Of a stretch of 33,523 nucleotides of DNA, positions 16,645 to 25,388 are shown one piece after another. Made by a program: the position numbers and the translations under genes. Source of the DNA: Arminella tubonensis (GTDB lineage: Bacteria > Pseudomonadota > Alphaproteobacteria > Rhizobiales > Rhizobiaceae); NCBI RefSeq assembly GCF_003240585.1, contig NZ_PCDP01000031.1:1-33523 (forward strand), written 5' to 3'. The notes under the pieces are model-generated. The model had not been told where the DNA came from, ran no database searches, and saw nothing but the letters and a program-made list of their open reading frames with translations. Each line of letters starts with the position of its first letter. Position 1 is the first letter of the stretch.

Positions 16645-19359
16645 ATGGAAAAAAGCCTAGCCAAATATATCTGGTCGAATACGCGTCTGGAGCAGATCTG
16701 GATTCTGCTTGTCGTTGCCGCATCGATGGTTCCGTACTTCCTTTCCTTCGATCTGCCAAAGCAGATCGTCAACGGACCTATTCAGGGCAAGGGCTTCGAA
16801 AAGGAAGGGGCAACGCAGACCTTCATGCGCCTGGCCTATGATATACCATACATAGGCCACATCACCCTCTTTCCTGGACTGCAGCTTACACGCTTTGAGA
16901 TGCTGATCGCGCTCAGCCTCGTCTTCCTGGCGCTCGTCATTCTCAACGGCCTCTTCAAGCTTTACATCAACACCTATAAGGGTCGGCTTGGCGAGCGTAT
17001 GCTGCGCCGCATCCGCTTCCAGCTGATCGACCGCGTCCTGCGTTTCCCGCCGTCGCATTTCAAACGCGTCAAGGCGGCCGAAATCGCCACCATGATCAAA
17101 GACGAAGTGGAACCGCTCGGCGGCTTCACCGGAGATGCCTTCGTTCAGCCGGCGCTTCTCGGCGGCCAGGCGATCACATCGCTGATCTTCATCCTGATGC
17201 AGAATTTCTGGCTCGGCATGATCGCGGCCGGCATCGTTGCCGTTCAGGCAGTTGTCATCCCGCGTATGCGCAAGCGGCTGCTGGAGCTTGGCCGCCAGCG
17301 CCAGCTGACGGCCCGCGAGCTGTCGGGTCGCGTCGGCGAGATCGTCGACGGCATCGGCACTATCCACGGCAACGATACGTCGAACTTCGAGCGAGCCGAT
17401 ATTGCTGCCCGCCTCGGATTGATCTTCTCCATCCGCTATGACCTCTACCAGTGGAAGTTCATGGTGAAGTTCATCAACAACTTCCTCGCCCAAGTGACGC
17501 CATTCCTGTTCTATTCGATCGGCGGCTTTCTAGCGCTGCAGGGCCGGCTCGATATCGGCCAGCTGGTCGCCGTCATCAACGCCTACAAGGACCTGCCGGG
17601 GCCGCTCAAGGAACTCATCGACTGGGACCAGTCGCGCCAGGACGTACAGGTCAAATACAATCAGGTCGTCGAGCAGTTCAGCGTCGACCGGCTGATCGAT
17701 CCGAAAATCCAGGCGCTCGCGTGCGAGCCAAGCGCCCGCCTCACGCATGCGCTGACCGCCACCAACCTCACGATCAGCGACGACAGTGGCGCGCGCGTGC
17801 TGGATCACGTGTCAGTCGAACTGCATCCGGGCGAGACTGTGGCAATCGTCGGCGAAAGCGGCAGCGGCGGCGAATATCTGGCCGAAGCGTTCGGCCGTCT
17901 GCTCTGGCCCGACAGCGGACGCGTCACCATCGACGGACAAGACTTGCTGGAACTGCCGGAATCGGTGACCGGACGGCGGATCGCCTATGCCGGTTCCGAC
18001 ACATACTTCTTTCACGGCACGCTTCGGGACAACATCCTCTACGGGCTGAAGCACGCGCCCATGACGACGGTCAACTACCAAGACGCTGAGGCGACCAAAT
18101 TCAAATGGTCGATGATAGAGGCCCGCCGGGCCGGCAATCCCGAGTTTGACCTCAACAGCGATTGGGTCGACTATGCCTCAATGGGCGCGACGGGCCCCGA
18201 GGATCTTTATAGCGTCATGCGCCCGGTCTTCGATGCGGTGCTCATGTCTCAGGATTTGCTCGACATGGCATTGCGTTCGACCATAGACCCAGGTGCACAT
18301 GATGATCTCACTGGGCGCATCGTCGAATTGCGAAAGGCGCTTCTGGAGCGCCTGAGGGAGGAAAACCTCGACGGGCTCGTGGTACCTTTTGAGTTTGCCT
18401 CCTACAATCCGCAGGCAACTGTCGGCGAAAACATGCTGTTCGGCACGCTGAAGCGCCCACTGATGACCAACCGTAAACTCGCGGCGCACCCGTATTTCCG
18501 CAAGCTCTTCCAGGATACCGGCCTCAACGTCGAACTCTATGCGATGGGGCTGGAAATTGCCGAGAACGCCGTTGAACTGTTCACTGATTTGCCGCCGGAC
18601 CACCCCTTCTTCCAGCAGCTGACCTTCATGACCGCCGACGACATTCCGGAATATCAGGCGCTTTTGCAAAAGTTGAAGGGTCGCGGCTTCGACGCGGCGA
18701 CCGACGAAGAACAGACCAGCATCATCCGCCTGAGCTTCTCTTACATCGAACCGCGCCACCGCTTCGGTCTCCTGACCGACGAGCTGATGGCAAAGATCGT
18801 CGAAGCGCGCGCGGAATTCCACAAGCATATCCCGGCGGACCTCAATGCCGTCATCGAGCGCTACGATCCGGAACGTTTTACCTCGTCGGCATCTCTGATG
18901 GACAACGTGCTTTTCGGCAGGATTGCCCATCAGCAAGCGGATGCACCAGAACGCATCCACGTCATCATGCGCGATCTCTTCAACAGGTTGGGGCTGCAGG
19001 ACAGCGTTCTGTCCATCGGACTGGACTTCAATGTCGGCTCCGGCGGCAAGCGGCTGACCAATGTACAGCGACAAAAGCTCAATCTGGCGCGCGCGCTCCT
19101 CAAGCGCTCCGACTACCTGATCTTCAATCGTCCTCTTTTGGCACTCGACCACCGCTTTCAGGACCAGATCGTCAGAACGGTGCTGACGAACCTGCACAAG
19201 GAGGGCCATGCCCCGGCGATCATCTGGGTGTTGTCCAACGTCACCCTAGCGGAGCTGTTCGAGCGAATCCTCGTTTTCAACGGGGGAACGCTGGCCGAAA
19301 GCGGTACAAGCACCGATCTTTTGGAAAAAAACGGTATGTTCAAAGAACTGTTATCGTAA
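16645..19359 (+). CDS. ABC-exporter-like protein with degenerate ATPase and large insertion
   Basis: 904 aa. Residues 1-330 resemble an exporter transmembrane domain, with helices near 18-38, 85-110, 165-205 and 275-300 and a coupling region GRVGEIVDGIGTIHGND. The nucleotide-binding domain begins about residue 365. The Walker A lysine is glycine (GESGSGG at 403-409) and the next Ser/Thr is Glu410. The Q-loop glutamine is serine (S451). The signature reads GSGGK (798-802). In Walker B both D and catalytic E are lost (LIFNRP, N828/R829). The H-loop His is S864. Only the D-loop (ALD, 833-835) looks normal. About 300 residues separate the Q-loop and signature, where exporters have about 80, and contain two further Q-loop-flank-like motifs. 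ATP hydrolysis is therefore unlikely. The frame is intact and codon use is normal, so it is not a pseudogene. The next gene encodes a cyclic-nucleotide-binding domain. Function unknown. Confidence 0.8.
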   Translation: MEKSLAKYIWSNTRLEQIWILLVVAASMVPYFLSFDLPKQIVNGPIQGKGFEKEGATQTFMRLAYDIPYIGHITLFPGLQLTRFEMLIALSLVFLALVILNGLFKLYINTYKGRLGERMLRRIRFQLIDRVLRFPPSHFKRVKAAEIATMIKDEVEPLGGFTGDAFVQPALLGGQAITSLIFILMQNFWLGMIAAGIVAVQAVVIPRMRKRLLELGRQRQLTARELSGRVGEIVDGIGTIHGNDTSNFERADIAARLGLIFSIRYDLYQWKFMVKFINNFLAQVTPFLFYSIGGFLALQGRLDIGQLVAVINAYKDLPGPLKELIDWDQSRQDVQVKYNQVVEQFSVDRLIDPKIQALACEPSARLTHALTATNLTISDDSGARVLDHVSVELHPGETVAIVGESGSGGEYLAEAFGRLLWPDSGRVTIDGQDLLELPESVTGRRIAYAGSDTYFFHGTLRDNILYGLKHAPMTTVNYQDAEATKFKWSMIEARRAGNPEFDLNSDWVDYASMGATGPEDLYSVMRPVFDAVLMSQDLLDMALRSTIDPGAHDDLTGRIVELRKALLERLREENLDGLVVPFEFASYNPQATVGENMLFGTLKRPLMTNRKLAAHPYFRKLFQDTGLNVELYAMGLEIAENAVELFTDLPPDHPFFQQLTFMTADDIPEYQALLQKLKGRGFDAATDEEQTSIIRLSFSYIEPRHRFGLLTDELMAKIVEARAEFHKHIPADLNAVIERYDPERFTSSASLMDNVLFGRIAHQQADAPERIHVIMRDLFNRLGLQDSVLSIGLDFNVGSGGKRLTNVQRQKLNLARALLKRSDYLIFNRPLLALDHRFQDQIVRTVLTNLHKEGHAPAIIWVLSNVTLAELFERILVFNGGTLAESGTSTDLLEKNGMFKELLS

Positions 19360-19398
19360 TACGCTAAACGAACGGCCAAACTGGGGGTTTGAACGATC

Positions 19399-19875
19399 AT
19401 GCTTCTGAAAGATGAAGTCGAAATGTTGAGGCGGGTGCCGATCTTTGCAAGGATTGCACCGGCAAAGCTCAAGCTTTTGGCCTTCACATCGGATCGGGTG
19501 AGCTATAACGCCGGTCAAAGTCTCTTTCACCAGGGTGACTTCGGGGACGCCGCCTATGTCATTCTTTCTGGCACTGCCGACATCCTTGTCGACACGCCCG
19601 CAGGCGAGATTAAGATTGCCGACGTTGAACTAAACTCGATCGTTGGTGAAATTGCCATTCTTTGCGATGTGTCTCGTACGGCGACGGTCAAGGCAACCTC
19701 GAAACTCGAGGCATTGCGGATCAGCAAGGAACATTTTCTGAAACTGCTTGCCGACTTCCCCGAGATGACAGTCGAAATCATGCGCGTATTGGCCGACCGT
19801 CTGAACCACACGACGACAGAGCTGACGGCCGCCCGCAGCCGCCAGGCCGAGCTGCAACCTGCGCCAACGCACTAA
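19399..19875 (+). CDS. Single-domain cyclic-nucleotide-binding protein
   Basis: 158 aa. Nearly the whole protein is one CRP-type cNMP-binding beta-barrel (about residues 10-130). The phosphate-binding cassette is VGEIAILCDVSRTATVKA. It has the Gly-Glu pair and the Arg that in CRP/PKA-type domains contacts the ribose and cyclic phosphate, so binding of cAMP or cGMP is plausible. There is no DNA-binding helix-turn-helix, only a charged C-terminal helix (ITE-like segment TTTELTAARSRQAEL). It is therefore not a transcription factor but probably a regulatory subunit or anchor. It starts 39 bp after the degenerate exporter, with GGGGG about 11 nt upstream of the ATG, so the two are almost certainly one operon. 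Confidence 0.85.
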   Translation: MLLKDEVEMLRRVPIFARIAPAKLKLLAFTSDRVSYNAGQSLFHQGDFGDAAYVILSGTADILVDTPAGEIKIADVELNSIVGEIAILCDVSRTATVKATSKLEALRISKEHFLKLLADFPEMTVEIMRVLADRLNHTTTELTAARSRQAELQPAPTH

Positions 19876-19968
19876 CCGCGAAAATAGCCCTTCCCGCTCT
19901 CATGAGTATCCGCGCCCGCGCTTTAATTCGGCGGCGATTTCAGGTGTATGCGGCACGGTCCCCGCTTG

Positions 19969-19993
19969 GGAACTAAAGCATGCCCCAGGGGTT
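19969..19993 (+). promoter_or_regulatory. Candidate general-stress (EcfG/RpoE2-type) promoter of treY
   Basis: GGAAC at 19969-19973, then 16 bp, then GGTT at 19990-19993. This is one base off the rhizobial EcfG pattern GGAAC-N16/17-CGTT and fits GGAAC-N18-TT exactly. It is 40 bp before the treY ATG. A GGGTTT/AAACCC stem (19989-19994 with 20005-20010) lies in the leader. Trehalose synthesis is a usual target of this sigma factor, which supports the call. Confidence 0.45.
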
Positions 19994-20032
19994 TGCTGCT
20001 GCAGAAACCCTCACGAGCGACATCCCCGCAAC

Positions 20033-22708
20033 ATGGCTCCTTCCTCCCTGATCGACATCCCGCGTTCGACCTACCGCCTCCAGTTTCGCGAAGGCATGAC
20101 CTTCGATCGCGCGTCCGCACTCGTACCCTACCTGAAACGGCTCGGCATCAGCCATCTCTACGCCTCGCCGATCTTTACCGCCGCCAATGGCTCAACGCAC
20201 GGATATGACGTTGCAGACGCCAACGAAATCGACCCGACGCTTGGCGGGCGCGACGGTTTCGAGCGCCTGGCCGCTGCGTTGCACGCCGCCGGTCTTGGCC
20301 TGATCCTCGACATCGTCCCGAACCATATGGCTGCCTCCCTGGAAGCTCCGTGGTGGCGCAGTGTCGTCGAGTGGGGAAATCAAAGCCCCTTCGCCCGCCA
20401 TTTTGATATCGACTGGAACCGCAAGCTGACGCTGCCTATCCTCGGCAAGCCGCTAGAGGAGATCTTGGGTTCCCGCGAGTTGTCGCTAGCCGTCGATGCC
20501 GAGGCTGGAGCGCTGACAGTCGCCTATTTCGACAATCTCATCCCGCTGAATCCAGCCAGTTATGCAGGAATCCTGTCGCAATTGCCCGTTCCCCTCGCCA
20601 GCGAAATCGCAACGCTCGCATCAAGGGCTGACCCGCGTGGCGCCGCAGAATTTCACGATGAGCTCAAAGAGCTTGTCTGCAACAACGAGACGACGCTTCA
20701 TCTGCAGAACGCGTTGGCCGATCTGTCCGCGCGGCACGATGTGCTGCGTCGTATACTCGAGGTCCAACCCTGGCAGCTTCTCGGCTGGAAAGAAGCTGCG
20801 AGCAAATTGAGCTACCGTCGCTTCTTCGAGGTGACAGGCCTTGTCGGTCTGCGTGTGGAAGACCCCGCCGTCTTTGCCGATTCGCACCGCCTCACCTTCG
20901 ATCTTGTGCGCGGGGGTCTCGTCGACGGCCTGAGGATCGATCATATCGACGGGCTCGTCGATCCGCGGGAATATCTGGAACGACTGGGCCGCGAAGTCGG
21001 ATCCGACGTCTACATCATCGTCGAAAAAATTCTCGCGGAAGGGGAGCAACTGCCGCCAAACTGGCCGATCTCCGGCACCACGGGCTACGAGTTCATCTCG
21101 GCGTTGAGCCATGTCTTCATCAACAGTGACCTCGCATCCGATCTCGATCAGGCCTATGGCGAAATTGCCGTCGATCAGCCTGGTTTCGCTGCCGGCATTC
21201 GGAAGGCGAAGATGCTGCTGATCGAGCACAATCTTGCTGTAGAAGCCAACAACCTGCTGAAATTGCTGGCGGGCGTGGCTGGCCTGCAGGGCGACAAAAT
21301 CGATGAGAGGTCACTGCGGGACGCGCTTTGCAAGATTCTCGTGGCATTTCCGACCTATCGTACATACGGAACGACGGAAGGCCTGAATGAGACAGACGCC
21401 GCCCTCTGGAGCAAGGTTCTGTTTACTGCGGCAAACCGCAGCGAGGCGCCGGACGGCAGGACATTGGCTTTTGTCGACAAGGTCTTCAAAAGCGAGGTTT
21501 CGACCGAGGCTAGGGAGAAGGCCGCCGAATTTCGCCGCCGCTTCCAACAGCTGACCGGCCCGCTGTCGGCAAAGGCGATCGAGGACACCATGTTCTATCG
21601 GTTCAACCGGCTAATTGCACTCAACGAAGTGGGTGGCGAGCCGACAGGTCGCGAAACGAGCCTTCAGAGATTCCATCAAGCCATGACCGAGCGGGCAAGA
21701 ACGCAACCCCATGGCCTGTCTGCGACCTCGACGCATGACACTAAGCGCGGGGAGGATACGCGGGCTCGTCTGTATTCCATCTCGGAAGCGCCCGCGAGCT
21801 GGCGCGATGCGGTAAAGCGCTGGCGTCGGATGAACGCGGAACACGTGACGCATCTCGGTGACGGCCCGGCGCCCGAGCCGGAGGTAGAGTGGCTGCTTTA
21901 TCAAGCCCTTGCCGGCGTCTGGCCGGCTGATCTCGGCGAATTCGATCTTCCGGGCGATCTCGAAGCCCGCTTTCTCGCCTATATCGAAAAGTCGCTCCGT
22001 GAGGCGAAACTGCGCACCAACTGGGGTATTGAAAACGGAGACTATGAGGCAGCGGTCAAGGCCTATGGCTCCAACCTGCTCTCCCCCGACAATAGCCCGT
22101 TCCTTGCCGATTTTTCCAAGACCATCACGCCATTCATTCGAGCGGGGTTGTTCAATGGTCTGGCGCAAACGCTGATCAAATTGACGGCGCCCGGAATCCC
22201 CGACATCTATCAAGGGTCGGAGACGCTCGACCTCAGCCTCGTCGACCCCGATAATCGCCGGATACCGGACTTCGCGTCCCTGGCCCGCAAACTCGAAACG
22301 TCCGGCCTGACGCAAGACGAACAAGCCTTGCACGACGGTGCGCTCAAGCAACGCCTCATCGCCCTTGGCCTTGCCCTTCGCAACGCCGAACCGACGCTGT
22401 TCAGCGAAGGTCGCTATCGACCACTTGAGGCAATCGGCGATCGCAGCGACCAGATCGTCGCATTTTTGCGCGAAGCCGATGACGCTGTTGCGGTGACGGT
22501 AGCGCCGCGCTTCCTTCTTGGTCTCGGCAATGGCGAATGGCCGTGTCGGTCCTATTGGGGCAATTGCTCGATCGCGATGCCCGATGGAATCCGAACATGG
22601 CAGCTGACGAACATCGTCGACGGCGCCACGTTCGAGGCCGGCGATCCATTGCCGACCGCTGCGCTTCTCGATCTTTTCCCCGTCGCTCTGCTGGTCGGCA
22701 AGCGCTAG
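20033..22708 (+). CDS. treY: Malto-oligosyltrehalose synthase (GH13)
   Basis: 891 aa, at the upper end of the family's length. It converts the reducing-end alpha-1,4 bond of malto-oligosaccharides to an alpha,alpha-1,1 bond, giving maltooligosyltrehalose, from which TreZ releases trehalose. Cytoplasmic. The N-terminal signature is IPRSTYRLQF, then LGISHLYASPI and NGSTHGYDV. The catalytic nucleophile is D303 (GLRIDHIDG), the acid/base E331 (YIIVEKIL) and the third carboxylate D569 (TSTHDTKRGED). The C-terminal family mark is PGIPDIYQGSE. ATG 20033 directly precedes these motifs. treZ and treX are not in the window, so the partner enzymes must be elsewhere. The stop TAG shares CTAG with the stop of the convergent FAH-family gene. 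Confidence 0.95.
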   Translation: MAPSSLIDIPRSTYRLQFREGMTFDRASALVPYLKRLGISHLYASPIFTAANGSTHGYDVADANEIDPTLGGRDGFERLAAALHAAGLGLILDIVPNHMAASLEAPWWRSVVEWGNQSPFARHFDIDWNRKLTLPILGKPLEEILGSRELSLAVDAEAGALTVAYFDNLIPLNPASYAGILSQLPVPLASEIATLASRADPRGAAEFHDELKELVCNNETTLHLQNALADLSARHDVLRRILEVQPWQLLGWKEAASKLSYRRFFEVTGLVGLRVEDPAVFADSHRLTFDLVRGGLVDGLRIDHIDGLVDPREYLERLGREVGSDVYIIVEKILAEGEQLPPNWPISGTTGYEFISALSHVFINSDLASDLDQAYGEIAVDQPGFAAGIRKAKMLLIEHNLAVEANNLLKLLAGVAGLQGDKIDERSLRDALCKILVAFPTYRTYGTTEGLNETDAALWSKVLFTAANRSEAPDGRTLAFVDKVFKSEVSTEAREKAAEFRRRFQQLTGPLSAKAIEDTMFYRFNRLIALNEVGGEPTGRETSLQRFHQAMTERARTQPHGLSATSTHDTKRGEDTRARLYSISEAPASWRDAVKRWRRMNAEHVTHLGDGPAPEPEVEWLLYQALAGVWPADLGEFDLPGDLEARFLAYIEKSLREAKLRTNWGIENGDYEAAVKAYGSNLLSPDNSPFLADFSKTITPFIRAGLFNGLAQTLIKLTAPGIPDIYQGSETLDLSLVDPDNRRIPDFASLARKLETSGLTQDEQALHDGALKQRLIALGLALRNAEPTLFSEGRYRPLEAIGDRSDQIVAFLREADDAVAVTVAPRFLLGLGNGEWPCRSYWGNCSIAMPDGIRTWQLTNIVDGATFEAGDPLPTAALLDLFPVALLVGKR

Positions 22709-23850
22709 AGCAAACCTCGCGACGAAAGATTACGCATCAGGTGAGACACGCCGAATTCCCATGGCGCGCATTCCGTCGACAGGAGGACGCGGTTGCGCAG
22801 GGCACCAAGCTTGTCGTTGGAAATCGTGACAATGTCGCCGATCTTGTGCGTGAAACCCTGGCCCGGCACGCCACGATCCTCGACGGGGGCAAACAATGTC
22901 CCCATGAACAGCACGAACCCATCAGGATATTGATGATGGCGGCCGATCGTCTGTGCGACGAGCTCGAGCGGATCACGGCTGATTTCCTTCATCGAGCTTT
23001 TGCCCTTCAGCACATAGCCGTCCTCTCCCTCGACCGTCAGGGCAAGATCGGCATTGCGCACGTCGTCAAGCGAATAGGTTTCGTCGAACAACCGGATGAA
23101 GGGACCGATCGAGCAGGACGCATTGTTGTCCTTGGCCTTGCCGAGCAACAGTGCAGACCGGCCTTCGACATCACGAAGATTGACGTCGTTGCCGAGCGTC
23201 GCCCCCTTGACCCTTCCCTGGCTGTCGACTGCAAGTACGATTTCCGGCTCGGGGTTGTTCCACTTGGAGATTGGATGCAGGCCAACATCGGCGCCCTGGC
23301 CGACAGAAGACATGACCTGTGACTTGCTGAAGACCTCCGCATCGGGGCCGATGCCAACCTCGAGATATTGCGACCATACGCCTTCCTCGATCAGCGCAGC
23401 CTTGACCATGGCAGCTTGCGGAGAACCGGCTTTCAGGTTGCGCAAGCTGTCGCCGATAATCGCGGTGACGCGTCCCCGGATGCTCTGGGCAAGCTCAGGA
23501 TTGCCTGCCGCCCGCTCCTCGATGACGCGTTCCAGCATCGAGCGCGCGAAGGTGACGCCGCACGCCTTGATAGCTTGCAGATCGATCGGCGCGAGAAGAT
23601 GGGCCACGCCGGGATCGACGGAGCCATTCAACAGAGACCTGACTTCGCCAATGAATTCGCCCTCTTGAGCGCGAACAAGAGCGACCGGTTCATCGAGCTC
23701 CAGCAGATCGCGCATCGTCGCCACATCCTTCGACGTGATGTCATAGACGTTCCCATCCCTGACCATGACAATGGCCGGCCCATTCACCTCGGGACGCCAA
23801 ATCCGCCCGACGAAGGTCCCTGCATTGAAAATATTGATATCGTCTGTCAC
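22705..23850 (-). CDS. Fumarylacetoacetate-hydrolase-family protein
   Basis: 381 aa, an FAH-fold enzyme likely to be a metal-dependent hydrolase, dehydratase or decarboxylase acting on a diketo or 2-keto-3-deoxy acid. The family core is NPEPEIVLAVDSQGRVKGATLGNDVNLRD, split here as NPEPEIVLAVDS and GATLGNDVNLRDVEG, with the metal ligands among its acidic residues. KDNNASCSIGPFI follows. The N-terminal third (1-95) is the extra domain seen in longer FAH members, not in the 200-residue minimal ones. The start is GTG 23850-23848, with AGGGAG eight bases upstream (23864-23859 on the minus strand). It is a single gene, convergent with treY. The substrate cannot be told, although sugar-acid catabolism is the commonest role of such proteins in rhizobia. 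Confidence 0.85.
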   Translation of the reverse strand: MTDDINIFNAGTFVGRIWRPEVNGPAIVMVRDGNVYDITSKDVATMRDLLELDEPVALVRAQEGEFIGEVRSLLNGSVDPGVAHLLAPIDLQAIKACGVTFARSMLERVIEERAAGNPELAQSIRGRVTAIIGDSLRNLKAGSPQAAMVKAALIEEGVWSQYLEVGIGPDAEVFSKSQVMSSVGQGADVGLHPISKWNNPEPEIVLAVDSQGRVKGATLGNDVNLRDVEGRSALLLGKAKDNNASCSIGPFIRLFDETYSLDDVRNADLALTVEGEDGYVLKGKSSMKEISRDPLELVAQTIGRHHQYPDGFVLFMGTLFAPVEDRGVPGQGFTHKIGDIVTISNDKLGALRNRVLLSTECAPWEFGVSHLMRNLSSRGLL

Positions 23851-24276
23851 TCACCGCACTCCCTGAAGTGATCGTCTCACGTTGCCTCTTGACCGCCTAC
23901 CCAATCAACATTCCGCGCAGATGACCGCGACGGATGACGATTGACCGTGCGCACGAGAAAGTTTTGCTGATTGCCCCCCGATACTCCACCCCACGCGGAC
24001 GCTCTGGGGGCGGCCAATGGGCCATGCGCATATCTTCGCCGTCCGGTCGAGCTTGTCAACAAAATGGCTGAATGAAATCGGACCGACGCCGGGCCGGTTG
24101 GCAGCAGATCGCCAAACCGGATAAGCAAACCTGCTTCCCCGCCAATCAGAAAGCTGGGCTCGGCAAGCGCAAGCATGCGTCGCATTCCAATACAATTTCC
24201 CGCTGCTCGACATTTGGTCTTGGGATTCATGTGACGTCCCAATTGCTTAAACGCGGTAAATGGTTATTTCTTGCAT
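23851..24276. other. Intergenic region without a supportable gene
   Basis: This stretch of about 425 bp separates the divergent FAH-family and bcsN genes, so it should contain both promoters. Frames of about 100-120 codons are open on both strands, but none shows a recognisable motif, a ribosome site or consistent codon use. GCCCCC (23973-23978) and GGGGGC (24006-24011) could pair at long distance. TTGCTT at 24244-24249 could be a -35 element for bcsN, with an AT-rich stretch near 24265, but the match is weak. Confidence 0.5.
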
Positions 24277-25293
24277 ATGATTTTGCGCACCTTGATTCGG
24301 CACCTCGGGTCGTGGCGAGCGACCTGCAAACGAGCCTACGAAAGTCGGAACGTGCCTTTTGCGAGGCGCTTTGATGGTGCGGTATGCTTGATCTTCGCGT
24401 TCGCCACGGTTTCTGGCTGCGCCTCGAAAGACGGCATCCGCGTTCCCGGGCCGGCTGCGACGGTTTCCAACGACAAAGCCTTTGCCTTGCCGCCGCCCGG
24501 CGGTCCGTCGATCGTCAATGTCGTCCAGCATGATTTCAACAATGCAGCACGACAGGATATCTTTCTATTTACCTCGGCAGTGACACCCGGTCAGAATGTT
24601 TTGAGGGTGACCTTTTTTGGTCCGGTCGGGCGCGACTATGACGACCGCAAGGGCCTCGGCTATGCCTCGATCCGCAATGGCAACGTCGATCTCGATATGC
24701 GACGTGATCTGCCGGGCGTTCCCATGGCACGATCGGACTACTACGTGCAGAATAACTACGGTCCGTTCGGTTACGCCACCGGTAGAAGCCGTTCAGGGGA
24801 TACGTGCCTGTACGGCTGGCAGCAGATCCGCTCCAGCGATAACGATCGCACGACCTTCACCAATCGCGGGACAGTCGATGTCCGCTTGAGGCTATGCGAT
24901 GCGCATGCGAGCGAACAGGCGTTGCTGCGCGTGATGTATGGCTACACCATTGCGGGTACGTTCCCGGCGCCAGGCTGGAATCCTTACGATGGTCCGCCGA
25001 CGACAGACCCCTCGCTTGGCCGCACTGGAAACCCAATTTACCCCGGTGTTCCTGCAAATCATGCCAATCCGCCACCGCCGGCCTTTCAGGTACGGGATCG
25101 CGTTCCGCCCGTCGTCGTGCGGCGACAGGCCAGCGCACCCGCTCCAATTGTGACGCCGGCTCCGGCCATTCGCCCGACCGGCCCGCTCGTTCCCCTACCG
25201 ACTGTGCCCGAGCAGGGGGCCAAGACCAGCGCTGTAACCGTACCGGGACCGCCTTGCGCCAATGCCCCGGAAGGAGGCGTGGGATGCAAATAA
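24277..25293 (+). CDS. bcsN: Cellulose biosynthesis protein BcsN, probable lipoprotein
   Basis: 338 aa from ATG 24277. The protein has a hydrophobic stretch ending in a lipobox (VSGC), so the mature form is probably a lipid-anchored periplasmic protein. Domain order is: signal; a conserved central domain (FGPVGRDYDDRKGLGYASI, then YGPFGYATGRSRSG, then CLYGWQQI) with a pair of cysteines; and a Pro/Ala-rich C-terminal tail of about 90 residues. From ATG 24277 the lipobox Cys is residue 48, which is long. GTG 24352 would place it at 23, the normal length, and may be the true start. BcsN is found upstream of bcsA in Rhizobiales cellulose loci and its molecular role is not settled. 95 bp separate it from bcsA, including a small GTCGA/TCGAC hairpin at 25344-25356. 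Confidence 0.82.
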   Translation: MILRTLIRHLGSWRATCKRAYESRNVPFARRFDGAVCLIFAFATVSGCASKDGIRVPGPAATVSNDKAFALPPPGGPSIVNVVQHDFNNAARQDIFLFTSAVTPGQNVLRVTFFGPVGRDYDDRKGLGYASIRNGNVDLDMRRDLPGVPMARSDYYVQNNYGPFGYATGRSRSGDTCLYGWQQIRSSDNDRTTFTNRGTVDVRLRLCDAHASEQALLRVMYGYTIAGTFPAPGWNPYDGPPTTDPSLGRTGNPIYPGVPANHANPPPPAFQVRDRVPPVVVRRQASAPAPIVTPAPAIRPTGPLVPLPTVPEQGAKTSAVTVPGPPCANAPEGGVGCK

Positions 25294-25388
25294 CCAGGCG
25301 CGAATTTGTCCACTTTCGAAATAGCCAGGCAACCTATCCCTCCGTCGATCTTCGACAGAGGCACGCCGGTCGGAGATAGAGGGACATC

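Noticed and set aside
16425..16772. Minus-strand frame ending GGRESNPRPLDG, a string often produced by reading tRNA genes backwards
   Set aside because: I checked the plus strand for a tRNA. The T-arm match is poor, and there is no D-arm or matching acceptor stem. The frame also overlaps the exporter start.
23877..24374. Frames of 100-121 codons on both strands between the FAH-family gene and bcsN
   Set aside because: No motif, no ribosome site and mutual overlap. The region is better read as promoter space.
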